Notes: generated from the letters alone by a model not told the origin. A DNA stretch of 17,441 bases from Tidjanibacter sp. (GCA_017379955.1 JAFNVE010000061.1:1-17441), one strand, 5' to 3'; shown: positions 9,057 through 16,670, counted from the stretch's first letter. Numbers and translations are program-made.

Positions 9057-9096
9057 TTTTTGTAAACAGTTATTTTAACTCTAAAAAAGAACAACA

Positions 9097-10014
9097 ATGG
9101 AGGAATTTTTAAGGGTAGAACACGTCACCAAGCAGTTTGCCGGACACAAGGCACTCGATGACGTATCGCTCACTATTCCGCGTGGCAGTGTCTATGGTCT
9201 GCTGGGCCCCAATGGTGCGGGCAAGACCACACTGATACGAATCATCAATCGCATCACAGCCCCCGATAGCGGTAAGGTATTTTTTGCAGGCAGGGAGTTG
9301 CAACCCGAGGATGTCGGCCGTATCGGCTACCTCCCCGAGGAGCGCGGACTCTACAAGAATATGAAGGTGGGCGAGCAGGCAATCTACTTCGCACGCCTGA
9401 AAGGACTCTCGCGCCCCGAGGCTATCCGCCGACTCAAAGAGTGGTTTGTGCGCTTCGGCATTGAGAGTTGGTGGAACAAGAAGGTTGAGGAGCTGAGCAA
9501 GGGTATGGCGCAGAAGATGCAGTTTATTGTAACCATCCTTCACGAGCCCGAACTCCTTATCTTCGATGAGCCATTTAGCGGATTCGACCCTGTAAATGCT
9601 AACCTGCTGAAAGAGGAGATTTTGCGACTGAGAGATAAGGGCGCAACGGTGATTTTCTCGACCCACAATATGTCCTCCGTTGAGGAGATTTGTGACGATA
9701 TCACCCTTATCAACGCCTCGCACAACATCCTCAGCGGTAGTGTCGACTCGATTCGTCGCGCACACGGCAACGGTCAGTTTGAGTTGGTGTTCCGTGGCGA
9801 TTTGGCAGAGTTGCGCAACGCTCTGGGCAACCACTGCACACTGCTCGACAGTGAGGAGGGCGAACTCGACAGAGTAAAACTCCACATCGGCGCAGAGCAG
9901 AGCGTGAGAGATATTATCGCCGTGGCAAACGACCTTGTGGAGATTCGCTCCTTCCAGGAGATGATACCGAGTATGAACGATATATTTATCCGCGCCGTAG
10001 CGGGTAAACTTTAA
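9097..10014 (+). CDS. ABC exporter ATP-binding protein, NatA-like
   Basis: This 305-residue ATPase drives the permease encoded next to it. Motifs in order: Walker A GPNGAGKT (37-44), signature LSKGM (about 133-137, the common NatA-type variant of LSGGQ), Walker B LLIFDEP with catalytic Glu (about 153-159), D-loop FSGFDP, and switch His190 in FSTHNM. The C-terminal part (about 215-305) is the less conserved accessory domain typical of this subfamily. The GYLPEERGLY block is characteristic of the NatA/YhaQ group. The ATG at 9097 follows an A-rich leader. The gap to the permease gene is 29 bases. The substrate cannot be read from sequence; Na+ export is only the namesake function. Confidence 0.93.
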   Translation: MEEFLRVEHVTKQFAGHKALDDVSLTIPRGSVYGLLGPNGAGKTTLIRIINRITAPDSGKVFFAGRELQPEDVGRIGYLPEERGLYKNMKVGEQAIYFARLKGLSRPEAIRRLKEWFVRFGIESWWNKKVEELSKGMAQKMQFIVTILHEPELLIFDEPFSGFDPVNANLLKEEILRLRDKGATVIFSTHNMSSVEEICDDITLINASHNILSGSVDSIRRAHGNGQFELVFRGDLAELRNALGNHCTLLDSEEGELDRVKLHIGAEQSVRDIIAVANDLVEIRSFQEMIPSMNDIFIRAVAGKL

Positions 10015-10043
10015 TTCCCTAACAGATTAACAGTCAAACGAAT

Positions 10044-11363
10044 ATGGGAAAGATTGGAATTATAGCAGGGCGTGAGTTCAACGAGCGCGTGCGCAAGAAA
10101 AGTTTTATCATCACCACGATTTTGATGCCCCTCTTTCTGGTGGCGATGATGTTTATCCCGATGCTGATGGTCAATATGAAGAGCAACACGGTGAGGGAGA
10201 TTTATGTTGTTGATGATAGCGGTGTGATTGCCGACAAGTTGCAGGACAGCGGCACGCTGAGGTTTATCCCCTCGGATATGCCGCTTGATGAGATTAAGGA
10301 GCAGTCGCTCGATATCTTTGGTGTGCTGGTGATTGGCAATAATGTTGTCGAGGGTGGCGGTGCACAACTCTACACCTACGACTCCTCGACAATCGATATC
10401 GAGAGTGAGATTTCGACACAAATCAAGGATATCATCGAGACCGAGAAGTTGAAGGGTTACAACATCGAAAACCTCTCGGAGATTCTGGCAAGCGTAGAGA
10501 CAAGTGTTCCTCTGAGTGTCAAGCAGTTTAGCGAGAGTGGCGAGGCCAAGGATAGCTCTTCGGTGGTGGCTATTGTGGCGGCCTACATCTTCGGTTTCCT
10601 TATCTATATGTTCGTCTTCCTCTATGGCGGTATGGTTATGCAGGGCGTTATCGAGGAGAAGAGCAACAAGGTGTTGGAGGTGATGGTGTCGAGCGTGAAG
10701 CCCTTCCAACTGATGATGGGTAAGATTCTCGGTATCGCCTCGGTGGCACTCACTCAGTTGTTGATTTGGGTGGTATTTATCGTTGTGGTTGGTGGCGGAC
10801 TGATGTCGCTGCTGGCGGGCGATATGATTGAGGCGGCACAGGCTATGAGTAGCGGTATGCCTATGGATATGAGCGCGATGAGTGGTATGGTGATGGATGC
10901 CGATATGGCTGCCGCAATCAACACACTCACCGACCCCGCATATCTCTTCCGACTGATTGGTGGGTTTATTGTCTACTTCATTGGCGGCTACCTGCTCTAC
11001 GCGGCAATGTTTGCGGCTGTGGGTAGCGCGGTGGACAACGAGAAGGATACTCAGAACCTCCAGACCCCTATCTCGATGCCTCTGATTTTGGGTCTGTTTG
11101 TGATGCTGACCGCTATGCAGGATCCCAACTCGCCGTTGGCAGTATGGTGTAGTATCATCCCCTTCACCTCGCCTATTGTGATGGTGGCACGACTGCCCTA
11201 TGGTGTTCCCGCCTGGGAGTTGTGGACCTCGATTGGTGTTCTCTTCGCTTCGTTCCTCGCAATCGTATGGTTGGCGGGTAAGGTCTACCGCGTAGGTATC
11301 TTTATGTATGGCAAGAAGCCGACCTTCAAGGAACTCTTTAAGTGGATGAAATACAAGATGTAA
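10044..11363 (+). CDS. ABC-2 type permease, NatB-like, with Met-rich loop
   Basis: This is the 439-residue membrane partner of the preceding ATPase. The architecture is that of the COG1668 group: a first helix at about 21-43, a large extracytoplasmic domain (about 44-172), then a helix bundle (about 174-198, 227-255, 303-327, 345-359, 366-385, 395-412) and a short Lys-rich tail. The conserved block VIEEKSNKVLEVMVSSVKP (about 202-220) is diagnostic of NatB-like permeases. An unusual insert at about 261-288, between helices, has nine Met in 28 residues. The gene ends 20 bases before a strong terminator. The transported substrate is unknown. Confidence 0.92.
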   Translation: MGKIGIIAGREFNERVRKKSFIITTILMPLFLVAMMFIPMLMVNMKSNTVREIYVVDDSGVIADKLQDSGTLRFIPSDMPLDEIKEQSLDIFGVLVIGNNVVEGGGAQLYTYDSSTIDIESEISTQIKDIIETEKLKGYNIENLSEILASVETSVPLSVKQFSESGEAKDSSSVVAIVAAYIFGFLIYMFVFLYGGMVMQGVIEEKSNKVLEVMVSSVKPFQLMMGKILGIASVALTQLLIWVVFIVVVGGGLMSLLAGDMIEAAQAMSSGMPMDMSAMSGMVMDADMAAAINTLTDPAYLFRLIGGFIVYFIGGYLLYAAMFAAVGSAVDNEKDTQNLQTPISMPLILGLFVMLTAMQDPNSPLAVWCSIIPFTSPIVMVARLPYGVPAWELWTSIGVLFASFLAIVWLAGKVYRVGIFMYGKKPTFKELFKWMKYKM

Positions 11364-11383
11364 AGAGAGTTTACGACAGGATA

Positions 11384-11422
11384 AAAAAATCGGGAGTAGC
11401 GTTGAACTACTCCCGATTTTTT
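11384..11422. terminator. Bidirectional intrinsic terminator
   Basis: A 16-base-pair perfect inverted repeat (11384-11399 with 11407-11422) encloses a 7-base loop. The stem is GC-rich at the loop end (CGGGAGTAG) and runs into six A on the left and six T on the right. It can therefore stop transcription from both the ABC pair (plus) and the gene ending at 11442 (minus). Confidence 0.92.
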
Positions 11423-11441
11423 ATTTATAAACTAAGCGGTT

Positions 11442-12005
11442 TTAGAAAGGCATTCCGCCACCAAAACCACCCATCGGCATTGGTGGCATACCACCGCCCG
11501 GGAAGCCACCACCGGGGAAACCACCACCGGGGAAACCTCCGCCGTTTTGGAACTGCTCCATCAGCCCCTTTGCCTGCTCGGCAGCCTGTTGCAGTGCTGC
11601 CTGCTCGTTAGCCTTCCACTTGTCGAACTGCTCGGGAGTGAGGAACTTAGCGTAACGCTCTTCGCGATCCTTGACAGCCTTTGCTGCCTCCTCGTCGGGG
11701 ACAAGGTTGAAGTCAATACCGATAGACGAAATCAACGATTGGAGGTCACCCATAGTATCGTTGTTGTAGTCATCCTCCAACGCCTTTTTCATCTTCTTTG
11801 CCTGCTTCTTGTCAAGGCTGAGTTCAATGGTGAGCGAGTCAACGGTCTTCTTGATAGTCTCCTGAATCTCAAAAACATCGCCACCAAACATACCCATACC
11901 ACCCATAGGCATCATAGGCATACCGCCACCAAAACCACCACCGGGCTGAGCATAGGCAACACCCGCCAAAAGGAGTGCGGCCACAATAGTAATTACTCTC
12001 TTCAT
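11442..12005 (-). CDS. Secreted small Gly/Met-rich protein, Spy/LTxxQ-like
   Basis: This encodes 187 residues. A signal peptide is clear (MKRVITIVAALLLAGVAYA, cleavage about 19/20). Then come a Gly/Met/Pro-rich segment (20-42), a charged helical core (about 44-152), and a C-terminal Gly/Pro/Phe/Met-rich tail (154-187) with the GGGFP unit tandemly repeated. The core contains LSLDKKQAKKM and FLTPEQFDKW, resembling the paired LTxxQ motifs of Spy/CpxP-type periplasmic helical proteins; this is a weak resemblance. It lies 26 bases after sppA, so it is probably co-transcribed. A periplasmic chaperone-like or metal-binding role is possible, but function is unknown. Confidence 0.85.
   Translation of the reverse strand: MKRVITIVAALLLAGVAYAQPGGGFGGGMPMMPMGGMGMFGGDVFEIQETIKKTVDSLTIELSLDKKQAKKMKKALEDDYNNDTMGDLQSLISSIGIDFNLVPDEEAAKAVKDREERYAKFLTPEQFDKWKANEQAALQQAAEQAKGLMEQFQNGGGFPGGGFPGGGFPGGGMPPMPMGGFGGGMPF
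11484..11543 (-). repeat. In-frame 15-base tandem repeat coding GGGFP units
   Basis: About four 15-base units encode GGGFP, GGGFP, GGGFP, GGGMP at residues 155-174 of the secreted protein. The last copies have drifted at synonymous sites. Copy number may vary between strains (inference). Confidence 0.75.
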
Positions 12006-12031
12006 TGTAAAATTGGTTTATTGTATAAAAA

Positions 12032-13837
12032 TTATCGAATTTCGATTGTGTAGGGCATTCGCGCCTGCACGCCCTCGGTGGAGAGCATCTGCAAGACGTG
12101 GTTGTACTCGTTGAACACCTGCTGCAACTCGGTCTGAGGCGCGGGAGTACCCTTAACCTTTGCCATCAGCGACGAGAGCATAGCCATCAGCGCATCCTCC
12201 TCGGGAGCAATATCCACTACGCGGTAGTCACCCGACACACCCGCACGGTCTGCCGCCAGAGCAATAGCGTCGCTCAGAGTACCCAAGCCGTCTACCAGGC
12301 CAATCTCCTCAGCGTCGGCACCACACCACACGCGGCCCTGACCGATAGCGTCGACCTCCTCAACACTCATATTACGACCATCTGCAACGTGGCCGATAAA
12401 GGTCGAGTAGGTACGCTCAATCTGCTTCATCATATATGCGCGCTCGGTGCTGCTCATCGGGCGATAGAGTGCGCCCAGGTCGGCGTGGTCGGCACTCTTC
12501 ACAACATCAAAAGTTACACCAACCTTCTTCTCCAAAGCCTCGCCAGCGTTGAACATCAGACCAAAGACACCAATCGAGCCTGTCAGAGTGGTACGGTTAG
12601 CGATAATCACATCGGCAGGTGCGGAGATATAGTAACCACCCGAAGCGGCATAGTCGCCCATCGAGACAATCACGGGCTTCTCGGCACGCAGGCGCTCAAT
12701 CTCGCGCCACATAATCTCCGATGCAAGTGCGCTGCCACCTGGGGAGTTGACCCTCAGCACAACAGCCTTCACATTTTTGTCCTCGCGTACCTTGGCGAGC
12801 TGCTCCACAAGGGTAACATCGCCCAGCGAGCCTTGTGCACTTGTGCCGTCAATAATCTGACCGGAGGCATATACAACAGCCACCTTGTTGCGAGGCATCT
12901 TTTTATAGTTGGGCATAACCTGAGCCGAGTAGTCGCCCAGTGACACCATATCGGGTTTGGCATCTGCCTCAACCTCAACACCCTCAGCAGCAATACTTTC
13001 GGCGATAATCTGCATCACCTCGTCCTCGTGGATAGCACCATCGAAGAAGCCCTTCTCAACGGCTACCTGCGGGAGAGCAAGGGTGAGGTTGTCGGCATAC
13101 TCCTGCAAGAGTTCCTGCTCAATACCTCGCGAAGCGGAGATGTCGGAGAGCATTGCCTCCCAGATGGTGTTGACCATTGTCTGGGTCTGCATACGGTTTG
13201 CGGGGCTCATCTTGGTATCCATATAAGGCTCAACAGCCGACTTGAAAGTACCGTGACGGAGAATCTCCATATTTACACCCAGCTTGTCAATCAAGCCCTT
13301 ATAGAATACTACATTGGAGGCAACACCGTGCCACTCAATCATACCCTCGGGGTTGATGTAGATTTTGTCGGCCACACTCGACAGCCAATAGAGGGCTGCG
13401 GTATAGGTCTTGTTGTAGGCGAAGACAGGTTTGCCCGAGGCGCGGAACTTGACGAGTGCCGCACGCAACTCCTCCATCATAGCGGTACCCGACACATCGC
13501 CCGGGCCTGCATAGTTGATGTAGAGAGCCTTGATGTTGGGGTCGGTGGCTGCCGCCTCCAACGCCTCCTCAACCTTGCGCATCGAGAGCGCGGAGGAGAA
13601 ACTTACGCTCATACTCAGAGGGTCGATGGTGGGGGTGGGAGCTCCCGAAGGACCATCAACAATATTCTCGGCAAAATCAATCTTCAACACCGAATTCTCT
13701 CCCACAACAACGGGAGTTGAGGGGGAGAACGCAGCACCGATACCGGCAAAGAGCATAACACCCAGCACCACCAAGAGGATACCACCTACGATAAAGGCAA
13801 GAAGTGCTGCCCAAAAGGTTTTAAAAAACTTATTCAT
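12032..13837 (-). CDS. sppA: Signal peptide peptidase SppA, 67 kDa type
   Basis: This 601-residue membrane-bound serine protease of family S49 degrades signal peptides left after secretion. There is an N-terminal membrane anchor (about 10-35), then tandem N- and C-terminal S49 domains as in the E. coli enzyme. The catalytic pair is visible: the Lys (about 199) in RHGTFKSAVEPY in the first domain, and the nucleophile Ser (about 399) in GDYAASGGYYIS in the second. The LRVNSPGGSALASE block is also conserved. Length fits the long form. It is divergent from the Mrp gene and followed after 26 bases by the secreted Gly/Met-rich protein. Confidence 0.97.
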   Translation of the reverse strand: MNKFFKTFWAALLAFIVGGILLVVLGVMLFAGIGAAFSPSTPVVVGENSVLKIDFAENIVDGPSGAPTPTIDPLSMSVSFSSALSMRKVEEALEAAATDPNIKALYINYAGPGDVSGTAMMEELRAALVKFRASGKPVFAYNKTYTAALYWLSSVADKIYINPEGMIEWHGVASNVVFYKGLIDKLGVNMEILRHGTFKSAVEPYMDTKMSPANRMQTQTMVNTIWEAMLSDISASRGIEQELLQEYADNLTLALPQVAVEKGFFDGAIHEDEVMQIIAESIAAEGVEVEADAKPDMVSLGDYSAQVMPNYKKMPRNKVAVVYASGQIIDGTSAQGSLGDVTLVEQLAKVREDKNVKAVVLRVNSPGGSALASEIMWREIERLRAEKPVIVSMGDYAASGGYYISAPADVIIANRTTLTGSIGVFGLMFNAGEALEKKVGVTFDVVKSADHADLGALYRPMSSTERAYMMKQIERTYSTFIGHVADGRNMSVEEVDAIGQGRVWCGADAEEIGLVDGLGTLSDAIALAADRAGVSGDYRVVDIAPEEDALMAMLSSLMAKVKGTPAPQTELQQVFNEYNHVLQMLSTEGVQARMPYTIEIR

Positions 13838-13870
13838 CTCTAATTATTTTGTTTTAGTAAAATGGGGTTA

Positions 13871-13887
13871 TTGGCATTTTGCGCCAA
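13871..13887 (-). other. Small hairpin in the sppA leader
   Basis: TTGGC (13871-13875) and GCCAA (13883-13887) form a five-pair stem with a 7-base loop, between the predicted sppA start of transcription and its ATG. Too weak to assign a function. Confidence 0.3.
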
Positions 13888-13896
13888 ACTACTCTA

Positions 13897-13904
13897 CAAA
13901 TGTA
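13897..13904 (-). promoter_or_regulatory. Candidate -7 element for sppA
   Basis: The complement of 13897-13904 is TACATTTG, matching TAnnTTTG. No TTTG is found at the expected -33 place, which is instead overlapped by the palindrome at 13915-13932. A start near 13890 would give a leader of about 52 bases. Confidence 0.5.
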
Positions 13905-13914
13905 TCTTTTTTTT

Positions 13915-13932
13915 AAATAGGTATATCTATTT
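13915..13932. promoter_or_regulatory. Operator-like palindrome between sppA and mrp
   Basis: AAATAG (13915-13920), GTATAT and CTATTT (13927-13932) make an 18-base near-perfect palindrome with a single off-symmetry pair. It lies in the divergent promoter region, over the expected -33 zone of sppA. A regulator site is possible; no known family is matched. Confidence 0.35.
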
Positions 13933-13978
13933 CTTGGGTGAAACGCCAAATTTTATGTGCAAAGCGACAGAAAAAACC

Positions 13979-13986
13979 TATCTTTG
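13979..13986 (+). promoter_or_regulatory. Candidate -7 element for the Mrp gene
   Basis: TATCTTTG matches TAnnTTTG and would start transcription near 13993, about 33 bases before the ATG at 14026. This placement argues against the longer GTG-started frame from 13957, which would put its start codon upstream of the promoter. No good -33 element is seen. Confidence 0.5.
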
Positions 13987-14025
13987 CCATATACAATTAG
14001 GAGTTCAAAACAAAACCATATAGAA

Positions 14026-15066
14026 ATGCAACGCGAAAAGATTGAAAATATTTTGAGCCAAATCGTTCATCCCGAGTTGAAAGAGGATTTGGTGAAGAGC
14101 GGCATTGCCTCTATCGAGCAGGGCGAAGAGGGATGGGTTGTAACCCTCCGCTTCCGCCGTCAGCGCGACCCGTGGGCAGGCTCGTTGCGCAACCGCGCAG
14201 CGATGGCTCTTGCCGAGAGTGCACCTGAGGTTAAGGTGAAGGTGGTTGTTGAGGAGCCAGCAGCTCCCGCACCCGCACCCACTGCCGACCAATACAACAA
14301 GATTGGTTGCCGAGTGGCAATCGCTTCGGGCAAGGGTGGTGTCGGTAAGTCGTCGGTGACTGCCAATCTAGCTGTCACTCTGCGCGATATGGGCTACCGA
14401 GTGGGTATTCTGGATGCAGATATCTATGGCCCGTCGCAGCCCAAGATGTTTGGTGTTGAGGGTCACCAGCCCGAGGCACTTATCCGTGGCGAAGAGGAAC
14501 TTATCCTCCCTGCCGAGAAGGATGGCATAAAGATTATGTCGATTGGTTTCTTTGTGGATGCTAATGGCGCTCTGGTATGGCGTGGCCCGATGGCTACCAG
14601 CGCACTGCGCCAGATGGTACACCAGACCTTGTGGGAGGAGTTGGATTTCCTCCTTATCGACCTGCCTCCCGGCACGGGCGATATTCATCTGTCGGTGGTG
14701 TCGGAGTTGAAGGTTGACGGTGCAGTGGTGGTTACCACTCCTCAGCAGGTGGCTGTTGCCGATGTGCGCAGAGGTATCACTATGTTCCGCTCGCCCAAGA
14801 TTGATATTCCCGTTTGGGGTCTGATTGAGAATATGGCGTGGTTTACTCCCGAGGATGCACCCGAGAAGAAGTACTATATCTTTGGCAAGGGTGGCGGTGC
14901 CGCTTTGGCCGAGGAGGCGGGTGTTGACTTCCTTGGCGAACTGCCTATTATTCCGGCAGTTGCAGAGGGTGGAGATAGCGGAGTACCTGCTGCGAGCACA
15001 AATTCCACAATCGGCGCAGCCTTCCGCAAAGTTTGTGAAAAAGTTGTTGAAAAAGGGTCGAAATAG
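14026..15066 (+). CDS. mrp: Mrp/ApbC-family P-loop ATPase (Fe-S carrier type)
   Basis: This encodes 346 residues from the ATG at 14026; an upstream GTG at 13957 would add 23 residues that look unlike the family and precede the promoter motif. An N-terminal DUF59/MIP18-like domain (about 1-75) is joined by a Pro/Ala linker (79-86) to a ParA/MinD-like ATPase. Seen there are the deviant Walker A SGKGGVGKSS (101-110), DADIYGPSQPKMFG, and LIDLPPGTGDIHLSV. Family members load Fe-S clusters onto apo-proteins. The CxxC usually found after ENM is absent: the sequence reads ENMAWFTPEDAPEKKYYIFG. The only cysteines are Cys95 and Cys337. NadA, an Fe-S enzyme, is the next gene. Confidence 0.93.
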   Translation: MQREKIENILSQIVHPELKEDLVKSGIASIEQGEEGWVVTLRFRRQRDPWAGSLRNRAAMALAESAPEVKVKVVVEEPAAPAPAPTADQYNKIGCRVAIASGKGGVGKSSVTANLAVTLRDMGYRVGILDADIYGPSQPKMFGVEGHQPEALIRGEEELILPAEKDGIKIMSIGFFVDANGALVWRGPMATSALRQMVHQTLWEELDFLLIDLPPGTGDIHLSVVSELKVDGAVVVTTPQQVAVADVRRGITMFRSPKIDIPVWGLIENMAWFTPEDAPEKKYYIFGKGGGAALAEEAGVDFLGELPIIPAVAEGGDSGVPAASTNSTIGAAFRKVCEKVVEKGSK

Positions 15067-15481
15067 TGTTAATAACCCCATCGGGTCATTGTTAATAAAT
15101 AAAAGGAGTTTTTCGATAAAAAATTTGCTGAATCTGTTGTGGTGATTATACAAGAGCGATTCGCAATTTGTCAAGGAAAATTTATCAAAATAGACCAAAT
15201 TTTTTCTAACAATCCGAGCGGGTAGATTTGTTGATAATTTTTTCTGTTAGTTTGTTAATTTTGTTACTAACAATTGTTAATAAAAGTCTGACTTTATAGA
15301 AAATTTTTCTCCTCAAACTTGTAGGGTTGAGAGGATTATAATTCTAAAATTTAGGAAAGATGAGATTAACATTTTATAAACAGTTGAGAGAGGGAAAAAA
15401 GTTATTAACTTACTAACAGCCGATATTATTTATTATTTTTCATTTTAAATTTTAAAAGGTTAATAAATTAAATAAACAATC
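15067..15481. other. AT-rich 415-base gap with repeated GTTAATAA words; possible oriC
   Basis: No reading frame or RNA gene is recognised here. The 8-mer GTTAATAA occurs at 15068, 15091, 15276 and 15459, and inverted at 15402. Near variants are TGTTGATAA (15229), TGTTAATTT (15253) and TGTTACTAA (15262). TTATTAACA and TTATCAACA, the complements, are each one base from the DnaA box TTATNCACA. The region is strongly AT-rich and lies near the point where genes switch from mainly minus to plus. It could be a replication origin or simply a long nadA leader. A possible nadA -7 element is TAGATTTG at 15223-15230, without a good -33 partner. Confidence 0.35.
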
Positions 15482-16408
15482 ATGAGCAACGTCGAAAATC
15501 TCAAAGAGCGCATTGCCGAACTCAAAGCACAAAAGAGAGCAATAATCCTCGCCCACTACTACACCTCGCCCGAGGTACAGCAGGTGGCTGACTTTACCGG
15601 CGACTCGTTGGCACTCTCGCAGAAGGCTGCCTCGGTGGATGCCGATGTGATACTCTTTGCGGGTGTGAAGTTTATGGCAGAGACCGCCAAGGTACTCTCT
15701 CCGGAGCGTACCGTACTCCTTCCCGTGCCCGATGCGGGATGTTCGTTGGCCGACTCCTGCGATGCGGAGCGATTGGCAGAGTGGAAGCGTGAGCACCCGG
15801 GGGTGATGGTGGTGAGTTATGTGAACACCTCGGTTGAGGTGAAGGCGCATACTGATATCTGCTGTACAAGTAGCAACGCATTGCGTGTTGTGCAGAGCAT
15901 CCCTGCCGACCAACCAATACTCTTTGTTCCCGATCGCAACCTCGGCTCATATATTAAAAAGGTAACAGGTCGCGAGAATATCACCCTTTGGGATGGCTGT
16001 TGCCTTATCCACGAGGATTTTTGCCCCGAGGGGTTGGCAAAACTGCGTGCCGAGAATCCGGGTGTGAAGGTACTCGCCCACCCCGAGTGTAATAACTCCA
16101 TTTTGGAGCAGGCAGATGTGATTGGCAGCACGGCGGATCTGCTGGCTTATTGCTCGGGAAGTGATGATACCTTTATCGTGGTGACTGAGGTAGGTATTTT
16201 GCACGAGATGCAGAGTGCGCACCCCGAAAAGAGGTTTATACCTGCGCCCAAGCGAGGAGGTGGTTGTAATGAGTGCTTGGATATGAAGAAGGTAAACTTG
16301 GAGAATATCTGCTCGGCTCTGGAAAACCTTTCTCCTACGGTGGAGATTGAGGAGAGTGTGAGAAAAGCTGCAGAGGGCTCAATTTTGAGAATGATTTCTC
16401 TAAAATAA
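15482..16408 (+). CDS. nadA: Quinolinate synthase NadA
   Basis: This 308-residue 4Fe-4S enzyme condenses iminoaspartate with dihydroxyacetone phosphate to quinolinate in de novo NAD synthesis. The triplicated fold is evident from conserved blocks: ILAHYYTSPEVQQVADFTGD near the N terminus, ILFAGVKFMAETAKVLSPE, the TSSNA block (129-133), and FIVVTEVGILHEM. The three cluster ligands map to Cys87 (PDAGCSLADSC), Cys174 (or 173) in WDGCCLIHE, and Cys265 (or 262) in GCNECLDMKKVNLENI. Length is typical of this subgroup. No nadB or nadC lies beside it. The start is preceded by a long AT-rich stretch; no Shine-Dalgarno site is clear. Confidence 0.97.
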   Translation: MSNVENLKERIAELKAQKRAIILAHYYTSPEVQQVADFTGDSLALSQKAASVDADVILFAGVKFMAETAKVLSPERTVLLPVPDAGCSLADSCDAERLAEWKREHPGVMVVSYVNTSVEVKAHTDICCTSSNALRVVQSIPADQPILFVPDRNLGSYIKKVTGRENITLWDGCCLIHEDFCPEGLAKLRAENPGVKVLAHPECNNSILEQADVIGSTADLLAYCSGSDDTFIVVTEVGILHEMQSAHPEKRFIPAPKRGGGCNECLDMKKVNLENICSALENLSPTVEIEESVRKAAEGSILRMISLK

Positions 16409-16420
16409 CCCCAACAGCCC

Positions 16421-16489
16421 GAACGAAGAAATACGAAGTATTTCGCTAAAAGTTTTTGGTTCCGCTTTTTACAAAAAGCGGAGAGGAAA
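16421..16489 (+). repeat. Two-hairpin repeat, unit 1
   Basis: This 69-base unit has a stem GAAATAC-gaa-GTATTTC (16428-16444) and a second stem TCCGCTTTTT-ac-AAAAAGCGGA, separated by AAAGTTTTTGG. It begins 12 bases after the nadA stop, so the second stem could also help end nadA transcription, though no T-run follows. It matches unit 2 at 68 of 69 positions. Confidence 0.9.
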
Positions 16490-16520
16490 CAAAGTCTGTC
16501 GCCAAAGAAGGCAATCGGCA

Positions 16521-16589
16521 GAACGAAGAAATACGAAGTATTTCGCCAAAAGTTTTTGGTTCCGCTTTTTACAAAAAGCGGAGAGGAAA
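16521..16589 (+). repeat. Two-hairpin repeat, unit 2
   Basis: This copy lies exactly 100 bases from unit 1 and differs from it only at 16547 (C versus T), outside both stems. The 31-base spacer before it is unrelated to the unit sequence. Confidence 0.9.
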
Positions 16590-16602
16590 TAGGCTGTCAG
16601 TC

Positions 16603-16670
16603 GAATGAAGAAATACGAAGTATTTCGCAAAAGTTTTTGGTTTCGCTTTTTACAAAAAGCGGAGAAGAAG
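16603..16670 (+). repeat. Two-hairpin repeat, unit 3 (diverged)
   Basis: This third copy in the same orientation has a few substitutions and a one-base deletion between the stems. The change in its second stem (C to T on the left arm) turns a C-G pair into a U-G pair in RNA, so folding is kept. This suggests selection for structure or recent origin. Confidence 0.85.

Noticed and set aside
9109..9885. 258-codon minus-strand frame opposite the ABC ATPase gene
   Set aside because: The plus-strand frame carries all ABC ATPase motifs in order; the antisense product has none.
13957..14025. GTG-started 23-residue extension of the Mrp protein
   Set aside because: It precedes and overlaps the TATCTTTG promoter element, and its residues do not resemble the family N terminus; the ATG at 14026 fits the DUF59 domain start.
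15067..15100. Intrinsic terminator of mrp (ACCC-catc-GGGT)
   Set aside because: The stem is only four pairs and no T-run follows; it is too weak to call.
16421..16670. CRISPR array from the three regularly spaced units
   Set aside because: Units are 68-69 bases with two internal hairpins, spacers are unequal (31 and 13 bases), and no cas genes are nearby.
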